Source: Hymenobacter terrenus (GTDB lineage Bacteria; Bacteroidota; Bacteroidia; Cytophagales; Hymenobacteraceae). Taken from it: a stretch of DNA of 64,000 nt. Below, piece by piece: positions 32,492-40,980 of the stretch; position 1 is the first letter of the stretch; every line of letters starts with the position of its first letter. Both the position numbers and the translations under genes were made by a program. The DNA is taken from the NCBI RefSeq assembly GCF_000972495.1, contig NZ_LATM01000020.1, forward strand, positions 1 to 64,000, written 5' to 3'. The notes under the pieces were generated by a model that did no database searches, was not told where the DNA came from, and saw only the letters and a list, made by a program, of their open reading frames with translations.

Positions 32492-34150
32492 ATGAATTTC
32501 CCCGATTTCTCGCTCCTCTCCAACGTTGTCGACATCTTTGCCCGTTCCATTCAGCCCGCTACCATTCGGGTAGTGGAGGGCCGCATTGCCAGCATCACCC
32601 CCACCGGGGCCACCACCCCCGACGCAAACCTGCCCTATGCCCTGCCGGGCTTCGTGGATGCCCATGTGCACGTGGAAAGCTCCTTGCTGGTGCCCACCGA
32701 GTTTGCCCGGCTAGCGGTAACGCACGGCACCGTGGCCACCGTCTCGGACCCGCACGAAATCGGCAACGTGCTGGGAGTGGCTGGCGTGGAGTATATGTTG
32801 GAAAATGCCAGCCACTCACCTTTTAAGTTCTGCTTCGGCGCCCCAAGCTGCGTGCCCGCCACACCATTCGAGACGGCGGGGGCTGAAATCACGCCCGCCG
32901 ACATCGCCAGACTATTTGAAAACCCCAAAATCGGCTACCTGGCCGAGATGATGAACTGGCCCGGTGTGCTGCAGCGCGACACCGATGTGATGGCCAAAAT
33001 TGCCCTGGCTCAGGCCACTGGCCGCCCCGTCGATGGCCATGCCCCCGGCCTGCGCGGCGACGACGCGGCCCACTACGCCAGTGCTGGCATTAGCACCGAC
33101 CACGAATGCTTCGCCGCCGATGAGGCCCTCGACAAGCTGGCGGTCGGTGTGAAAATCCTGATCCGCGAGGGTTCGGCCGCCCGCAACTTCGATGCCCTCA
33201 TTGGACTTTTGCCCGAGCACTACGCTCATCTGATGTTTTGCTCCGATGACAAGCACCCCGACACACTTGTACTCGGCCACATCAACCAGCTGGTGCAGCG
33301 CGCCGTAGCCCTCGGCAACGACGTATTTCATGTGCTGCGGGTGGCCTGCATCAATCCGGTGAAGCACTATAACCTACCCGTGGGCCTGCTGGAAGAAGGT
33401 GACCCAGCCGATTTCATTGTGGTGAAGAACTTGCAGGACTTCCAAGTGCTGCAAACCTACCTCAACGGCCAGTTGGTGGCGGAAAATGGCCAGCCGTTGC
33501 TACCCGCTACCCCTATTGCGGTGGTCAACAACTTCCACGCCCTGCCCGTCACGGCTGTTGACTTTCACTTACCCACAAGCCAAGAATACAACACCTTACG
33601 CGTTATCCAATGCTTCGACGGTCAGCTCATCACTGCTCGCGTTGACCTGCCGGCCCGAATAGAAAACGGTCTCATCGTAACCAACGTAGCTGAAGATGTG
33701 CTCAAGCTGGCCGTTATCAACCGCTACCAGCCGCACGTAGCGCCGGCCCTGGCCTTCATCCGGGGCTTTGGTCTGCAACACGGGGCCCTGGCCAGCAGCG
33801 TTGGCCACGATTCGCACAACATTACCGCTGTTGGCTGCGACGATGAGAGCATTGCCCGGGCTGTTAATCTGGTTATCGCAGCCAAAGGCGGCTTAGCGGC
33901 CGTGGGAGCTGACGGCCGGGAAATCCTCGTTCCCTTGCCGGTGGCGGGGCTGATGTCGGACCAGGAGGGTCAGGCTGTGGCCGGCACCTACGCTGCCGTC
34001 GATGCCTTGGCTAAGGAATTAGGCTCTCCGCTGGACGCCCCGTTTATGACACTATCCTTTATGGCGCTGCTCGTGATTCCTAGCCTGAAGTTGAGCGATA
34101 AAGGCTTGTTTGATGGACACCGGTTCGAATTTGTTGACGCCGTGGAGTAG
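32492..34150 (+). CDS. ade: Adenine deaminase
   Basis: 552 residues. An amidohydrolase with the metal motif PGFVDAHVHVESSLLVP (HxH), TVATVSDPHEIGNVLG, then MFCSDDKHPDTL and the C-terminal Ade domain (GHDSHNITAVGCDDESI, GLAAVGADGREILVPLPVAG). It hydrolyses adenine to hypoxanthine and ammonia for purine salvage. Length and motifs are complete. It stands alone between a small lipoprotein (divergent) and an outer-membrane protein gene. Confidence 0.96.
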   Translation: MNFPDFSLLSNVVDIFARSIQPATIRVVEGRIASITPTGATTPDANLPYALPGFVDAHVHVESSLLVPTEFARLAVTHGTVATVSDPHEIGNVLGVAGVEYMLENASHSPFKFCFGAPSCVPATPFETAGAEITPADIARLFENPKIGYLAEMMNWPGVLQRDTDVMAKIALAQATGRPVDGHAPGLRGDDAAHYASAGISTDHECFAADEALDKLAVGVKILIREGSAARNFDALIGLLPEHYAHLMFCSDDKHPDTLVLGHINQLVQRAVALGNDVFHVLRVACINPVKHYNLPVGLLEEGDPADFIVVKNLQDFQVLQTYLNGQLVAENGQPLLPATPIAVVNNFHALPVTAVDFHLPTSQEYNTLRVIQCFDGQLITARVDLPARIENGLIVTNVAEDVLKLAVINRYQPHVAPALAFIRGFGLQHGALASSVGHDSHNITAVGCDDESIARAVNLVIAAKGGLAAVGADGREILVPLPVAGLMSDQEGQAVAGTYAAVDALAKELGSPLDAPFMTLSFMALLVIPSLKLSDKGLFDGHRFEFVDAVE

Positions 34151-34254
34151 GCCGATGCGTACGCTTTCGAAGGGCCAGGGCAATTTCCAGTGGCAATTTG
34201 GCGTATAAGTTGCCAGGGTAGTGGGGCGCACCCTACGCCCGCCATGCTCGTTTT

Positions 34255-34749
34255 ATGATGCTACCTCCGCCTGAATTACTACTTCTTCTGCTGCTAATTG
34301 CTGGCTTGGCCCAACCGGCGGCGGCTCAGAAATACCGCACCGCCGCTGGCTTCCGCAGCGATGGCACCAACTACGGCCTCACCATTCAGCAACTCATCAT
34401 TCCCAAAACCACCCTGGAAGGGCTGGGAATGCTGGCTCCGCGCGAGCGTAGCGCCACACTGCTGGCCGAACGCCATTTCGGCATCCTCGGCCCCAGCCTG
34501 AACTACTATCTCGGCGCCGGTGCCCACTACGGCCGGCACAAGGACGATGGCAGCTTTTGGGGGTTCGATGGCATCATCGGGGCCGAATACAAAATAGCCT
34601 TCATCCCTATCGTCATTTCCTTCGATTTCAAGCCCACCATCGAATACGGCTCGGGCGACTGGAACCGCTTCCCCACGGCTGTTTCGGTGCGCTACATTTT
34701 CTGGAAGAAGCGCAAAACTGGTATCTTCCGGGCTCTGGACAAGCTGTAG
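34255..34749 (+). CDS. Small secreted beta-barrel-like protein
   Basis: 164 residues. A signal peptide (MMLPPPELLLLLLLIAGLAQ...AAA) is followed by alternating beta strands, GPSLNYYLGAGAHYGRHKDD, GFDGIIGAEYKIAFIPIVIS, FPTAVSVRYIFWKKRKTG. It looks like an eight-strand outer-membrane or periplasmic barrel of the kind common in Cytophagales; no specific family is assigned. Two adjacent ATG codons (34255, 34258) can start it. It lies about 100 bp after ade and ends before a half-repeat and a very strong terminator. Confidence 0.7.
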   Translation: MMLPPPELLLLLLLIAGLAQPAAAQKYRTAAGFRSDGTNYGLTIQQLIIPKTTLEGLGMLAPRERSATLLAERHFGILGPSLNYYLGAGAHYGRHKDDGSFWGFDGIIGAEYKIAFIPIVISFDFKPTIEYGSGDWNRFPTAVSVRYIFWKKRKTGIFRALDKL

Positions 34750-34755
34750 ACCTAT

Positions 34756-34790
34756 GTGGAGACGCCACCTTGGCGTCTCGTCGTGGAACG
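34756..34790. repeat. Half copy of the GTAGAGACGCG repeat family
   Basis: GTGGAGACGCC...GGCGTCTC with 8-bp perfect arms (34759-34766, 34772-34779), followed by GTGGAACGA, equivalent to the GTTGAACGA that follows the full copies at 3222 and 12245. Only one arm is present. Confidence 0.55.
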
Positions 34791-34822
34791 ACCGTAACCG
34801 CACAACCTTGCGCAGGTCTTTG

Positions 34823-34872
34823 CATCAACAAAAAGCCCCGACGCCAGCTGGCGTCGGGGCTTTTTGTTGATG
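34823..34872. terminator. 50-bp perfect palindrome, bidirectional terminator
   Basis: A perfect palindrome centred between 34847 and 34848, with CAACAAAAAGCCCCGACG on the left half and its complement on the right. A5 and T5 flank the GC stem on both sides, so it can stop transcription from both convergent genes (34255-34749 and 34901-35305). It has no unpaired loop apart from the tip bases. Confidence 0.88.
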
Positions 34873-34900
34873 TGGCTAGTAGCTCAGAGGAAGACGGGGC

Positions 34901-35305
34901 TTATTGAAACCGCTTTTCCAGCAGCTTGCGCATTTTCTCTTCGGTCAGCGGCTTCGTTAAGTACTCTACATTGGGGTACTTGGCTACGCGAGCCGTGTCG
35001 GCGCCGTGCATGGATGTAGTGAGCACGGCCATTACCGTTTTGTCCTGCACGGGCTGGGGCAGGGAATTATACAGCTCCAGGAACTCAAAGCCGGAAACGC
35101 CCGGCATTTTCAGATCAACAAATACCAGGTCGGGGGCGTTGCTACCACCGTTAGCATTGCCCCAGAGTTGTTCAAACGCCTCATCGGCCCGCGAGAACGT
35201 GCTCACGTGGTCGGCCACGGCTAAGCGGCCCAGCAGGCGATTGTTGAGGAAACTGGTGGTTTCGTTATCGTCGACCAGTACAATATGATTCAAATTCGCG
35301 GACAT
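34901..35305 (-). CDS. Stand-alone response regulator (receiver domain only)
   Basis: 134 residues, one CheY-like receiver: acidic pair in IVLVDDNETTSFL, phosphoacceptor Asp in LVFVDLKMPGVSGFEFLEL, switch Thr in VLTTSMHGAD, and Lys in YLTKPLTEEKM. No output domain. It belongs to the small regulators of Cytophagales that pair with orphan hybrid kinases; the partner is not in the window. A good promoter (TTTG-N20-TATCTTCG) lies just upstream. Confidence 0.92.
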   Translation of the reverse strand: MSANLNHIVLVDDNETTSFLNNRLLGRLAVADHVSTFSRADEAFEQLWGNANGGSNAPDLVFVDLKMPGVSGFEFLELYNSLPQPVQDKTVMAVLTTSMHGADTARVAKYPNVEYLTKPLTEEKMRKLLEKRFQ

Positions 35306-35332
35306 CAGATAGGGATTTGTTTCTAGCTTTCA

Positions 35333-35364
35333 CGAAGATACCATTGGCATCTCACTCTCACAAA
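35333..35364 (-). promoter_or_regulatory. Bacteroidota-type promoter for the receiver gene
   Basis: On the minus strand TTTG (35364-35361), 20-bp spacer, TATCTTCG (35340-35333), one mismatch to TAnnTTTG. The expected start near 35326 gives a leader of about 20 nt. Confidence 0.5.
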
Positions 35365-35377
35365 GATGGTCAAAATC

Positions 35378-36355
35378 TTATAACCACCCTTGGGCCCGCA
35401 TCCAGTCGTCGTTGTAAATCTTGCCCAGGTAGCGGGTGCCGTGGTCGGGCAGCACAATAACCATCGTATCCTCTTCCTTCAAATGTTCCCTGGCATATTC
35501 CAAGGCGCCGTAAACGGCTGAGCCGCACGACCAGCCCACAAATAAGCCTTCTTCTTTAGCAAGGCGGCGCGTCATCACGGCTGCGTCCTGGTCGGCCACT
35601 TTAATAAATAAGTCAATTACGTCGAAGTCCACATTCTTGGGCAGAATGTCTTCGCCGATGCCTTCAGTTTTGTAGGGATAGATTTCGTTTTCGTCGAAAA
35701 TACCCGTTTCCTTGTACTTCTTGAACACCGAACCGTAGGTATCAAGCCCAATCGTGACGATAGCCGGGTTTTGCTCCTTCAGGTACTTGCTCACACCGCA
35801 GATGGTGCCGCCCGTGCCCACGCCAGCCGCCCAATGCGTGATTTTACCGTCGGTACCGTTCCAGATTTCGGGGCCGGTAGTGTCGTAGTGCGCGGCAGCG
35901 TTCGAAAGGTTGTCGTACTGGTTGGGATAAAAGGAATTGGGGGTTTCCTTGTTGAGGCGACGAGCCACGGAGTAGTAGGAGCGCGGGTCTTCGGGAGCTA
36001 CATCGACGGGGCATACCACTACTTCGGCGCCCACGGCCCGCAGAATATCCTGCTTTTCCTTGCTCTGCTTGTCGCTCATCACGAATATCGTTTTGTAGCC
36101 TTTGGCGATGGCGGTCAGGGCCAGGCCCATGCCGGTGTTGCCGCTGGTACCCTCGATAATGGTGCCGCCGGGCTGCAAAAGGCCAGCTTTTTCGGCATCC
36201 TCAATCATGCGGATGGCCATCCGGTCTTTCACCGAGTTGCCGGGGTTGAAGTACTCCGCTTTGGCCAGTATCGTACCTTTTATACCCTCGGTTACTTTGT
36301 TGAGCTTGACGAGGGGAGTATGGCCGACGGCCTCAATAACGTGGTTGAAATACAT
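35378..36355 (-). CDS. PLP-dependent cysteine synthase / cystathionine beta-synthase-type enzyme
   Basis: 325 residues. Fold-type II PLP enzyme: PLP lysine in FNPGNSVKDRMAIRMIEDAE, phosphate loop GTSGNTGMGLAL, VGTGGTICGVSKYLKEQNP, and SCGSAVYGALEYARE near the C-terminus. It lacks the heme and CBS regulatory domains of eukaryotic CBS, and Bacteroidota homologues are named either cysteine synthase or CBS. Whether it makes cysteine or cystathionine cannot be decided from sequence. The start at 36355 is the family N-terminus (MYFNHVIEAVGHTPLVKLNK). Confidence 0.9.
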   Translation of the reverse strand: MYFNHVIEAVGHTPLVKLNKVTEGIKGTILAKAEYFNPGNSVKDRMAIRMIEDAEKAGLLQPGGTIIEGTSGNTGMGLALTAIAKGYKTIFVMSDKQSKEKQDILRAVGAEVVVCPVDVAPEDPRSYYSVARRLNKETPNSFYPNQYDNLSNAAAHYDTTGPEIWNGTDGKITHWAAGVGTGGTICGVSKYLKEQNPAIVTIGLDTYGSVFKKYKETGIFDENEIYPYKTEGIGEDILPKNVDFDVIDLFIKVADQDAAVMTRRLAKEEGLFVGWSCGSAVYGALEYAREHLKEEDTMVIVLPDHGTRYLGKIYNDDWMRAQGWL

Positions 36356-36435
36356 CGAAAAGGGTGGGTGGGGAGTTGGTGAGAGAGGGCACAAAGGTAG
36401 GGACTTTCGACGGGGAGGTGCGGGCGCAACCCTCA

Positions 36436-37812
36436 TCAGAAGTTCTCGGCCTGCGCTCCCAACTCCGTACTGCTCCCTACTGTTCGACCGCCCATGCCAG
36501 GTGAAGGTTGTAGGGCCTGGGTCTGGTCGATAACTAGCAGTGCATCGTAGCGGTGCGGCAAATCTGTAGGTACGCAGTTGCCACTTTCGCTGCCCGGGTT
36601 GTACTCTACCCCAATGGCACGGTGGCCGCGGCGTTGCGTCAGCCGCTCATCGGGGCGCCAGGATTCCACCAGAATCAGGTTGTTGCCGGGTGATTGCTCG
36701 TGCAGCGCAGCCTCCCAGGAATTGGGCTGGGCGGCGGGCACCGGCATGGAAGTCACGGGACCACCCCAGTACGGCGATGCCGTGACGGTACCTGTATAGG
36801 TTGTAAAGCCAACCACGAATACTCCCTCCGCCGCATGCTGCTCCCGCATCAACTGGCCTACATTCACCATACCGGCATCGGCCATGTCGGTGTAACGGGC
36901 GTCGCCAACGTGGGTATTGTGCTCCCAAACGGCAACTTTGGCATCGGGCCCGTGGAAGCGCATCAACCGATTGATGGTTTCGGTCATGTGCTGGTCGCGG
37001 ATGTTCCACGAACCCGCGTAGCTCCGCACAGCAGCTCGGTAGTATCGCTCGGTATTCACGGCCACCAGCGCATTTTGCTCGGCATTGAAGGCCCCTTCGT
37101 GGTCGGCGGGTAGCGTCTTCAGGCGGTTGCGCACGGCTGTCAGCACGTTGGCCACCGCAGTGGCGCAGCGGGTCCCGCTGGTCGTGGCTTGGCCATAGTC
37201 CTCTTCATTCGGATAGGCGCTCAGGCAGTCCAGTGCCGCATCTACGGCGTTGCGCGTGGCCGGGTCGGCTTCGACGAAATTGGTGCGGATGTTTTGCAGC
37301 GACTCCCGTAAGCTGTAGAGGTCCAGGCCATAAAAGCCTACTTTTTGGGTTGCCGGGCGGGTGCTATTATAACCCCGCAGCCACTCGGCAAAGTCAGCCA
37401 CTTCGGTATTGGCCCACATCCAGGTAGGCCAGCGCGTTAGGCGTCGCAATACCTCGGCCGCCGAGGCGCCATTGTTGACGCCTTTCACATAGCGGTTTAG
37501 CTGGTAGAGCGCCGGCCAGTCACCTTCCACACCAATCAGGGGAAAGCCTTTTTCCTGAATGAGCCGCTTGGTGATGGTGGCGCGCCAAGCGTAGAACTCG
37601 GCGGTGCCGTGCGAGGCTTCGCTCAGCAGTGCGTAACGGACCGTGCCTATTTGATTGAGGAGCGGGTCAAGATTCTGAGGGGTTTCGAGCCGCGAAATGC
37701 CGCGCTCCGGCACGGTGACGCTGATGCTTGGAAAAGCAGCATTTTCCTTTTCTGAGCAGCTTGTGAATAAAAAGCACAAGCTCAGGAGCAACACTAAACT
37801 AAGATTTTTCAT
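36436..37812 (-). CDS. Erythromycin esterase-like lipoprotein
   Basis: 458 residues. Lipoprotein signal (LSLVLLLSLCFLFTSC), then the Ere fold: LLSEASHGTAEFYAWRATIT with the catalytic-type His, FPLIGVEGDWPALYQLN with the Glu, and VAVWEHNTHVGDARYTDM. Authentic Ere enzymes hydrolyse the macrolide lactone, but most of the large family (also called EreA-like or succinoglycan-type) is uncharacterised, so resistance is not implied. ATG 37812 is the start; the preceding codon is a GTG. It lies 80 bp upstream of the cysteine synthase-like gene on the same strand. Confidence 0.85.
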   Translation of the reverse strand: MKNLSLVLLLSLCFLFTSCSEKENAAFPSISVTVPERGISRLETPQNLDPLLNQIGTVRYALLSEASHGTAEFYAWRATITKRLIQEKGFPLIGVEGDWPALYQLNRYVKGVNNGASAAEVLRRLTRWPTWMWANTEVADFAEWLRGYNSTRPATQKVGFYGLDLYSLRESLQNIRTNFVEADPATRNAVDAALDCLSAYPNEEDYGQATTSGTRCATAVANVLTAVRNRLKTLPADHEGAFNAEQNALVAVNTERYYRAAVRSYAGSWNIRDQHMTETINRLMRFHGPDAKVAVWEHNTHVGDARYTDMADAGMVNVGQLMREQHAAEGVFVVGFTTYTGTVTASPYWGGPVTSMPVPAAQPNSWEAALHEQSPGNNLILVESWRPDERLTQRRGHRAIGVEYNPGSESGNCVPTDLPHRYDALLVIDQTQALQPSPGMGGRTVGSSTELGAQAENF

Positions 37813-38186
37813 CACAAGTAATTGTTACGATTGTTTTTATGATTGCTCACTAAACTGCTGTGCTTTTATCGCCGCACTTGCAGACTCACCAGCAATTATT
37901 TAGGGCTTATAAGCCAATCCGGTGCTGCTCCAACTCAATTCGGGTAAGAGCTTATGCTCTAGCAACGCGGCACCGGACGGCGGCAGTTGAAAAACGCTAC
38001 TAGGGATTCCGGGGATTCCCACCGGGCCTCTAATTCAGTAGTTTTTCCTGGATTTGAGTTCTTTCCGCAGTCCGCGCGCTTTCAACGTACGCGTGCCTTG
38101 CCCCTGCCCCAAAAAGCCCTACTTTTGCAGCCGTTGCCCGTCCGGGCCACCTCCCCTACTCCATCAACTCCCAAAAACACCTCCGA
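37813..38186. other. Intergenic stretch upstream of sucD
   Basis: 374 bp between the divergent Ere-like gene and sucD. It holds a 12-bp palindrome GGCTTATAAGCC (37904-37915), a nest of small hairpins between CCGGTGC and GCACCGG (about 37919-37976), a direct duplication GGGATTCC-GGGGATTCC near 38002-38020, and the sucD promoter at 38098-38127. No gene is seen. Confidence 0.5.
38098..38127 (+). promoter_or_regulatory. Bacteroidota-type promoter for sucD
   Basis: TTG (38098-38100), 19-bp spacer, TACTTTTG (38120-38127), a perfect TAnnTTTG box. The expected start near 38134 gives a leader of about 53 nt to the ATG at 38187. Confidence 0.65.
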
Positions 38187-39068
38187 ATGAGCGTTCTGGT
38201 CAATAAAAATTCCAAGGTTATCGTGCAGGGCTTCACTGGCTCCGAAGGCTCGTTTCATGCCCAGCAGATGATGGACTATGGCACCAATGTGGTGGGCGGC
38301 GTCACGCCCGGCAAAGGCGGGTCTGAGCACCTCGGTCGTCCCGTGTTCAACACCGTGGCTGAAGCCGTGGAAAAGGCTGGCGCTGACACCAGCATCATTT
38401 TCGTGCCGCCGGCTTTCGCCGCCGACGCCATCATGGAAGCTGCCGATGCAGGCATCAAGGTGATTATCACCATCACGGAAGGCATCCCCACCAAGGATAT
38501 GATTGCCGTGAAGCACTACTTGAAAGACCGGCAGGGCATCACGATGATTGGCCCGAACTGCCCCGGCGTAATGACCGCCGGCGAATGTAAAGTGGGCATC
38601 ATGCCCGGCTTCATCTTCCAGAAAGGCAAAATCGGCATCGTCTCTAAGTCGGGCACCCTGACGTACGAAGCGGTAGACCAGCTCACCAAAGCCGGCTTGG
38701 GCCAGACCACGGCCATCGGCATCGGCGGCGACCCCATCATCGGCACCACCACCAAGCAGGCAGTCGAATTGCTGATGAACGACCCCGAAACCGAGGGCAT
38801 CGTGATGATAGGCGAAATCGGCGGCGGCATGGAAGCCGAAGCCGCCCGTTGGATTAAGGAAACCGGCAACAAGAAACCCGTCGTGGGCTTCATCGCCGGC
38901 CAGACGGCCCCTCCCGGCCGCCGCATGGGCCACGCTGGTGCCATCGTCGGCGGTGCTGATGACACAGCCGCCGCTAAAATGGCCATCATGCGCGAGTGCG
39001 GCATCCACGTCGTGGATTCGCCCGCCGAGATTGGCGACACCATGCTGCGCGTGTTGGGCGGCAAGTAA
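38187..39068 (+). CDS. sucD: Succinyl-CoA synthetase (ADP-forming) alpha subunit
   Basis: 293 residues. CoA-binding domain with FTGSEGSFHAQQMMDYGTNV and VTPGKGGSEHLGRPVFNTV, the phosphohistidine loop GRRMGHAGAIVGG, and GPNCPGVMTAGECKVGIMPG. It couples succinyl-CoA cleavage to ADP or GDP phosphorylation in the TCA cycle. The beta subunit gene sucC is not adjacent (separate location is common in Bacteroidota). It is a monocistronic gene with a good promoter and a terminator 44 bp downstream. Confidence 0.98.
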   Translation: MSVLVNKNSKVIVQGFTGSEGSFHAQQMMDYGTNVVGGVTPGKGGSEHLGRPVFNTVAEAVEKAGADTSIIFVPPAFAADAIMEAADAGIKVIITITEGIPTKDMIAVKHYLKDRQGITMIGPNCPGVMTAGECKVGIMPGFIFQKGKIGIVSKSGTLTYEAVDQLTKAGLGQTTAIGIGGDPIIGTTTKQAVELLMNDPETEGIVMIGEIGGGMEAEAARWIKETGNKKPVVGFIAGQTAPPGRRMGHAGAIVGGADDTAAAKMAIMRECGIHVVDSPAEIGDTMLRVLGGK

Positions 39069-39112
39069 TTACTAAGCTCCTGCGTCGCTTGCGGCGGCGA
39101 GGGTTTGACATG

Positions 39113-39146
39113 AAAAAGGCCTCAGCAGAAGCTGAGGCCTTTTTTA
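39113..39146 (+). terminator. Rho-independent terminator of sucD
   Basis: Stem AAAAAGGCCTCAGC / GCTGAGGCCTTTTT with loop AGAA and a T6 tract; it can also serve the convergent gene ending at 39175. Confidence 0.9.
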
Positions 39147-39174
39147 TTGCCAGGGCTGCCGTAATGGCGCGCCG

Positions 39175-39909
39175 CTACTCGTCCAGGGTTGTGTTTTTAT
39201 CTAAGTTGATAACTATTCCCAGCTGAAATACTGAGTTGGCGGCTTTCAGGTATTTGTTGTTGCGGAAGCCGAAAATCTGGCCGCTGATTAATTGGAGCTG
39301 TACGGGGCCAACAATCTGGGTGCGGGTGAAGGTGATGGGCTCAAAGAAGACGTTGTTCTCGCCGGGAGTGGCCACACCATCGATGCGGAAGTTGTTGAGC
39401 TGCATGTAGCTCATGCGCAGGGCGGCACCGTAGGTGAGAGGGAAGTCGTGGTTAAAGAGGTGCAGGTTTTTGCTCTTTTTGCGGGCGTAGTTTACCTGGC
39501 CGAAGACCTTGGAAAGGCTACCGTTGAGGGTGCGGGTAGTGAGCTGCTCGCTGTTGCGCTCGATGCGCTCGGTGGAGCCGCCGCCGCCGCCCACGTACAC
39601 TTCCAGCACACGCTTATCGGGCAGGCGGGTGAAGTAGCCGAGGCTGGCTTCGCCGAAGTCGATGTTTTCGGTGCGGTTGGACTTCTTGCGGTGCAGGGAG
39701 GAGAAAGTACCGGCTACCGCCAAATGATTGGTGAGGCCATAAGCGCCTTGCAGGGCATAGTTGGTATGCTGGTTGGTGCTGACGTTGCCGTAAAACTCGC
39801 CCTTATGCGTAAGCATCGGCGCGTGGGGCGGTGGCGGGAAATAGAGCGAGGAGCAGCCCGTGAGACCAGTGAGAGCAAGCAAGAAGACGAGACGCAACGG
39901 ATACTTCAT
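39175..39909 (-). CDS. Hypothetical outer-membrane-type lipoprotein
   Basis: 244 residues. Lipoprotein signal MKYPLRLVFLLALTGLTGC with Cys 19, then a beta-rich body: KGEFYGNVSTNQHTNYALQG, AYGLTNHLAVAGTFSSLHRK, YFTRLPDKRVLEVYVGGGGG. Alternating hydrophobic strands and the phrase QGAYGLTNHLAV resemble small surface barrels of Cytophagales. No known function. The start at 39909 begins the signal peptide. Antisense open frames here are shadows. Confidence 0.7.
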   Translation of the reverse strand: MKYPLRLVFLLALTGLTGCSSLYFPPPPHAPMLTHKGEFYGNVSTNQHTNYALQGAYGLTNHLAVAGTFSSLHRKKSNRTENIDFGEASLGYFTRLPDKRVLEVYVGGGGGSTERIERNSEQLTTRTLNGSLSKVFGQVNYARKKSKNLHLFNHDFPLTYGAALRMSYMQLNNFRIDGVATPGENNVFFEPITFTRTQIVGPVQLQLISGQIFGFRNNKYLKAANSVFQLGIVINLDKNTTLDE

Positions 39910-40140
39910 AAAGGGAGTCGAGAGAGCAGGCAACGCCTGGACCAGCAATTTCGTGTTTATGCTGAATCAGCAGGACAATTTAAATGGTGCGGTCAGTCGT
40001 GCAGGCAGGCTCAGCAGCCAAGCTCGCGCAAAGTTACTAAGTGGTACCAAAGCCACTAACTACCACGGACGGGCTAGGCGGTCGAAAATGGGCTTGTAAA
40101 ACCTTATATTTGCCTACTCTACCTTTTTTCCCTGCTCCTT

Positions 40141-40980
40141 ATGCCTTTTCCCAAAAAGCCAGTTCCAGTCAGCGACCGGTTCGCGCTGCTCAATCAAGGT
40201 ATGCGCCCACCTTCGCAACATACCAGCGGGAAAGCAACGGTTTTGCACCAATATTCGCAATTTGGCTCCTTGCTCCATAACCCGGTGAAGCAAGTAAAAC
40301 AGGTGCTGTGCCAGGCTTCACTACGAATCAATGGCCGCGAAATCATTAACTGGTGGTCGGGAGTTGATGTGGGGTACCACGGGTCAGGCTGGGGGCACGG
40401 CCTCCGGCGCTTATTGGCCGACCAACTGGGTCTGGACAACACAGTGAGCAACCTGGTGGAGTTGGGTATTCACTCCCAGTTGCAATCGAGCCGGGTGCGG
40501 GTGACGGGCCACCTACTGGCCCTCATCATCGCCGACCCAGCCATGATACGTTTTCAAAACGAAAAAATCCGGCAAATACGCGCCCATTCTCGCTACGGGG
40601 TTTATCCCTTCACACCAATTATTCTCCCCGCTGTTGTTGGTTTCGGTGGCGACCGGACCGGTGGCGACAACTGGAATAAACTGAGCCGCGAAAATCCCAT
40701 CTTGCACAAGTCTACCTGGCAGGTAGCCACCAATGAACTTACTTGGTCGCTGCGAAATGTCATGGTGCATTGCACTGCTTCCGTGGACTCACGGGGCACC
40801 ATTACCCTTAACTACTGGCTGCGAGACACTTTTGACTTGAGCGAACAGAAGGGTCGGTCGGGAGCCTACAATGCCATTAGCCGCAGTACTGGCTTCTTAT
40901 ATCACGACGTTGTGGGCGGCAACAGTGAGCTACAGGTAGAAGCCCGCTGGACCCAGGTGATTACTCCCCGCCGACCATGA
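40141..40980 (+). CDS. Orphan protein with possible polymorphic-toxin-like C-terminus
   Basis: 279 residues, no signal peptide. I do not recognise a full-length family. The last third reads ELTWSLRNVMVHCTASVDSR, then TITLNYWLRDTFDLSEQ and AYNAISRSTGFLYHDVVGGN, ending LQVEARW. This arrangement (D-x-x-D-L ... Y-N ... YHDV-GGN) recalls C-terminal domains seen in secreted or RHS-linked proteins, but no delivery domain is present. A TAnnTTTG box (TATATTTG, 40105-40112) lies about 30 bp upstream. The stop overlaps the start of the following lipoprotein gene by four bases (ATGA), so the two products are made together. Confidence 0.6.
   Translation: MPFPKKPVPVSDRFALLNQGMRPPSQHTSGKATVLHQYSQFGSLLHNPVKQVKQVLCQASLRINGREIINWWSGVDVGYHGSGWGHGLRRLLADQLGLDNTVSNLVELGIHSQLQSSRVRVTGHLLALIIADPAMIRFQNEKIRQIRAHSRYGVYPFTPIILPAVVGFGGDRTGGDNWNKLSRENPILHKSTWQVATNELTWSLRNVMVHCTASVDSRGTITLNYWLRDTFDLSEQKGRSGAYNAISRSTGFLYHDVVGGNSELQVEARWTQVITPRRP

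Noticed and set aside
38082..39008. 308-codon minus-strand frame over sucD
   Set aside because: Antisense shadow of sucD; His/Gly/Asp-rich with no start context or motif.
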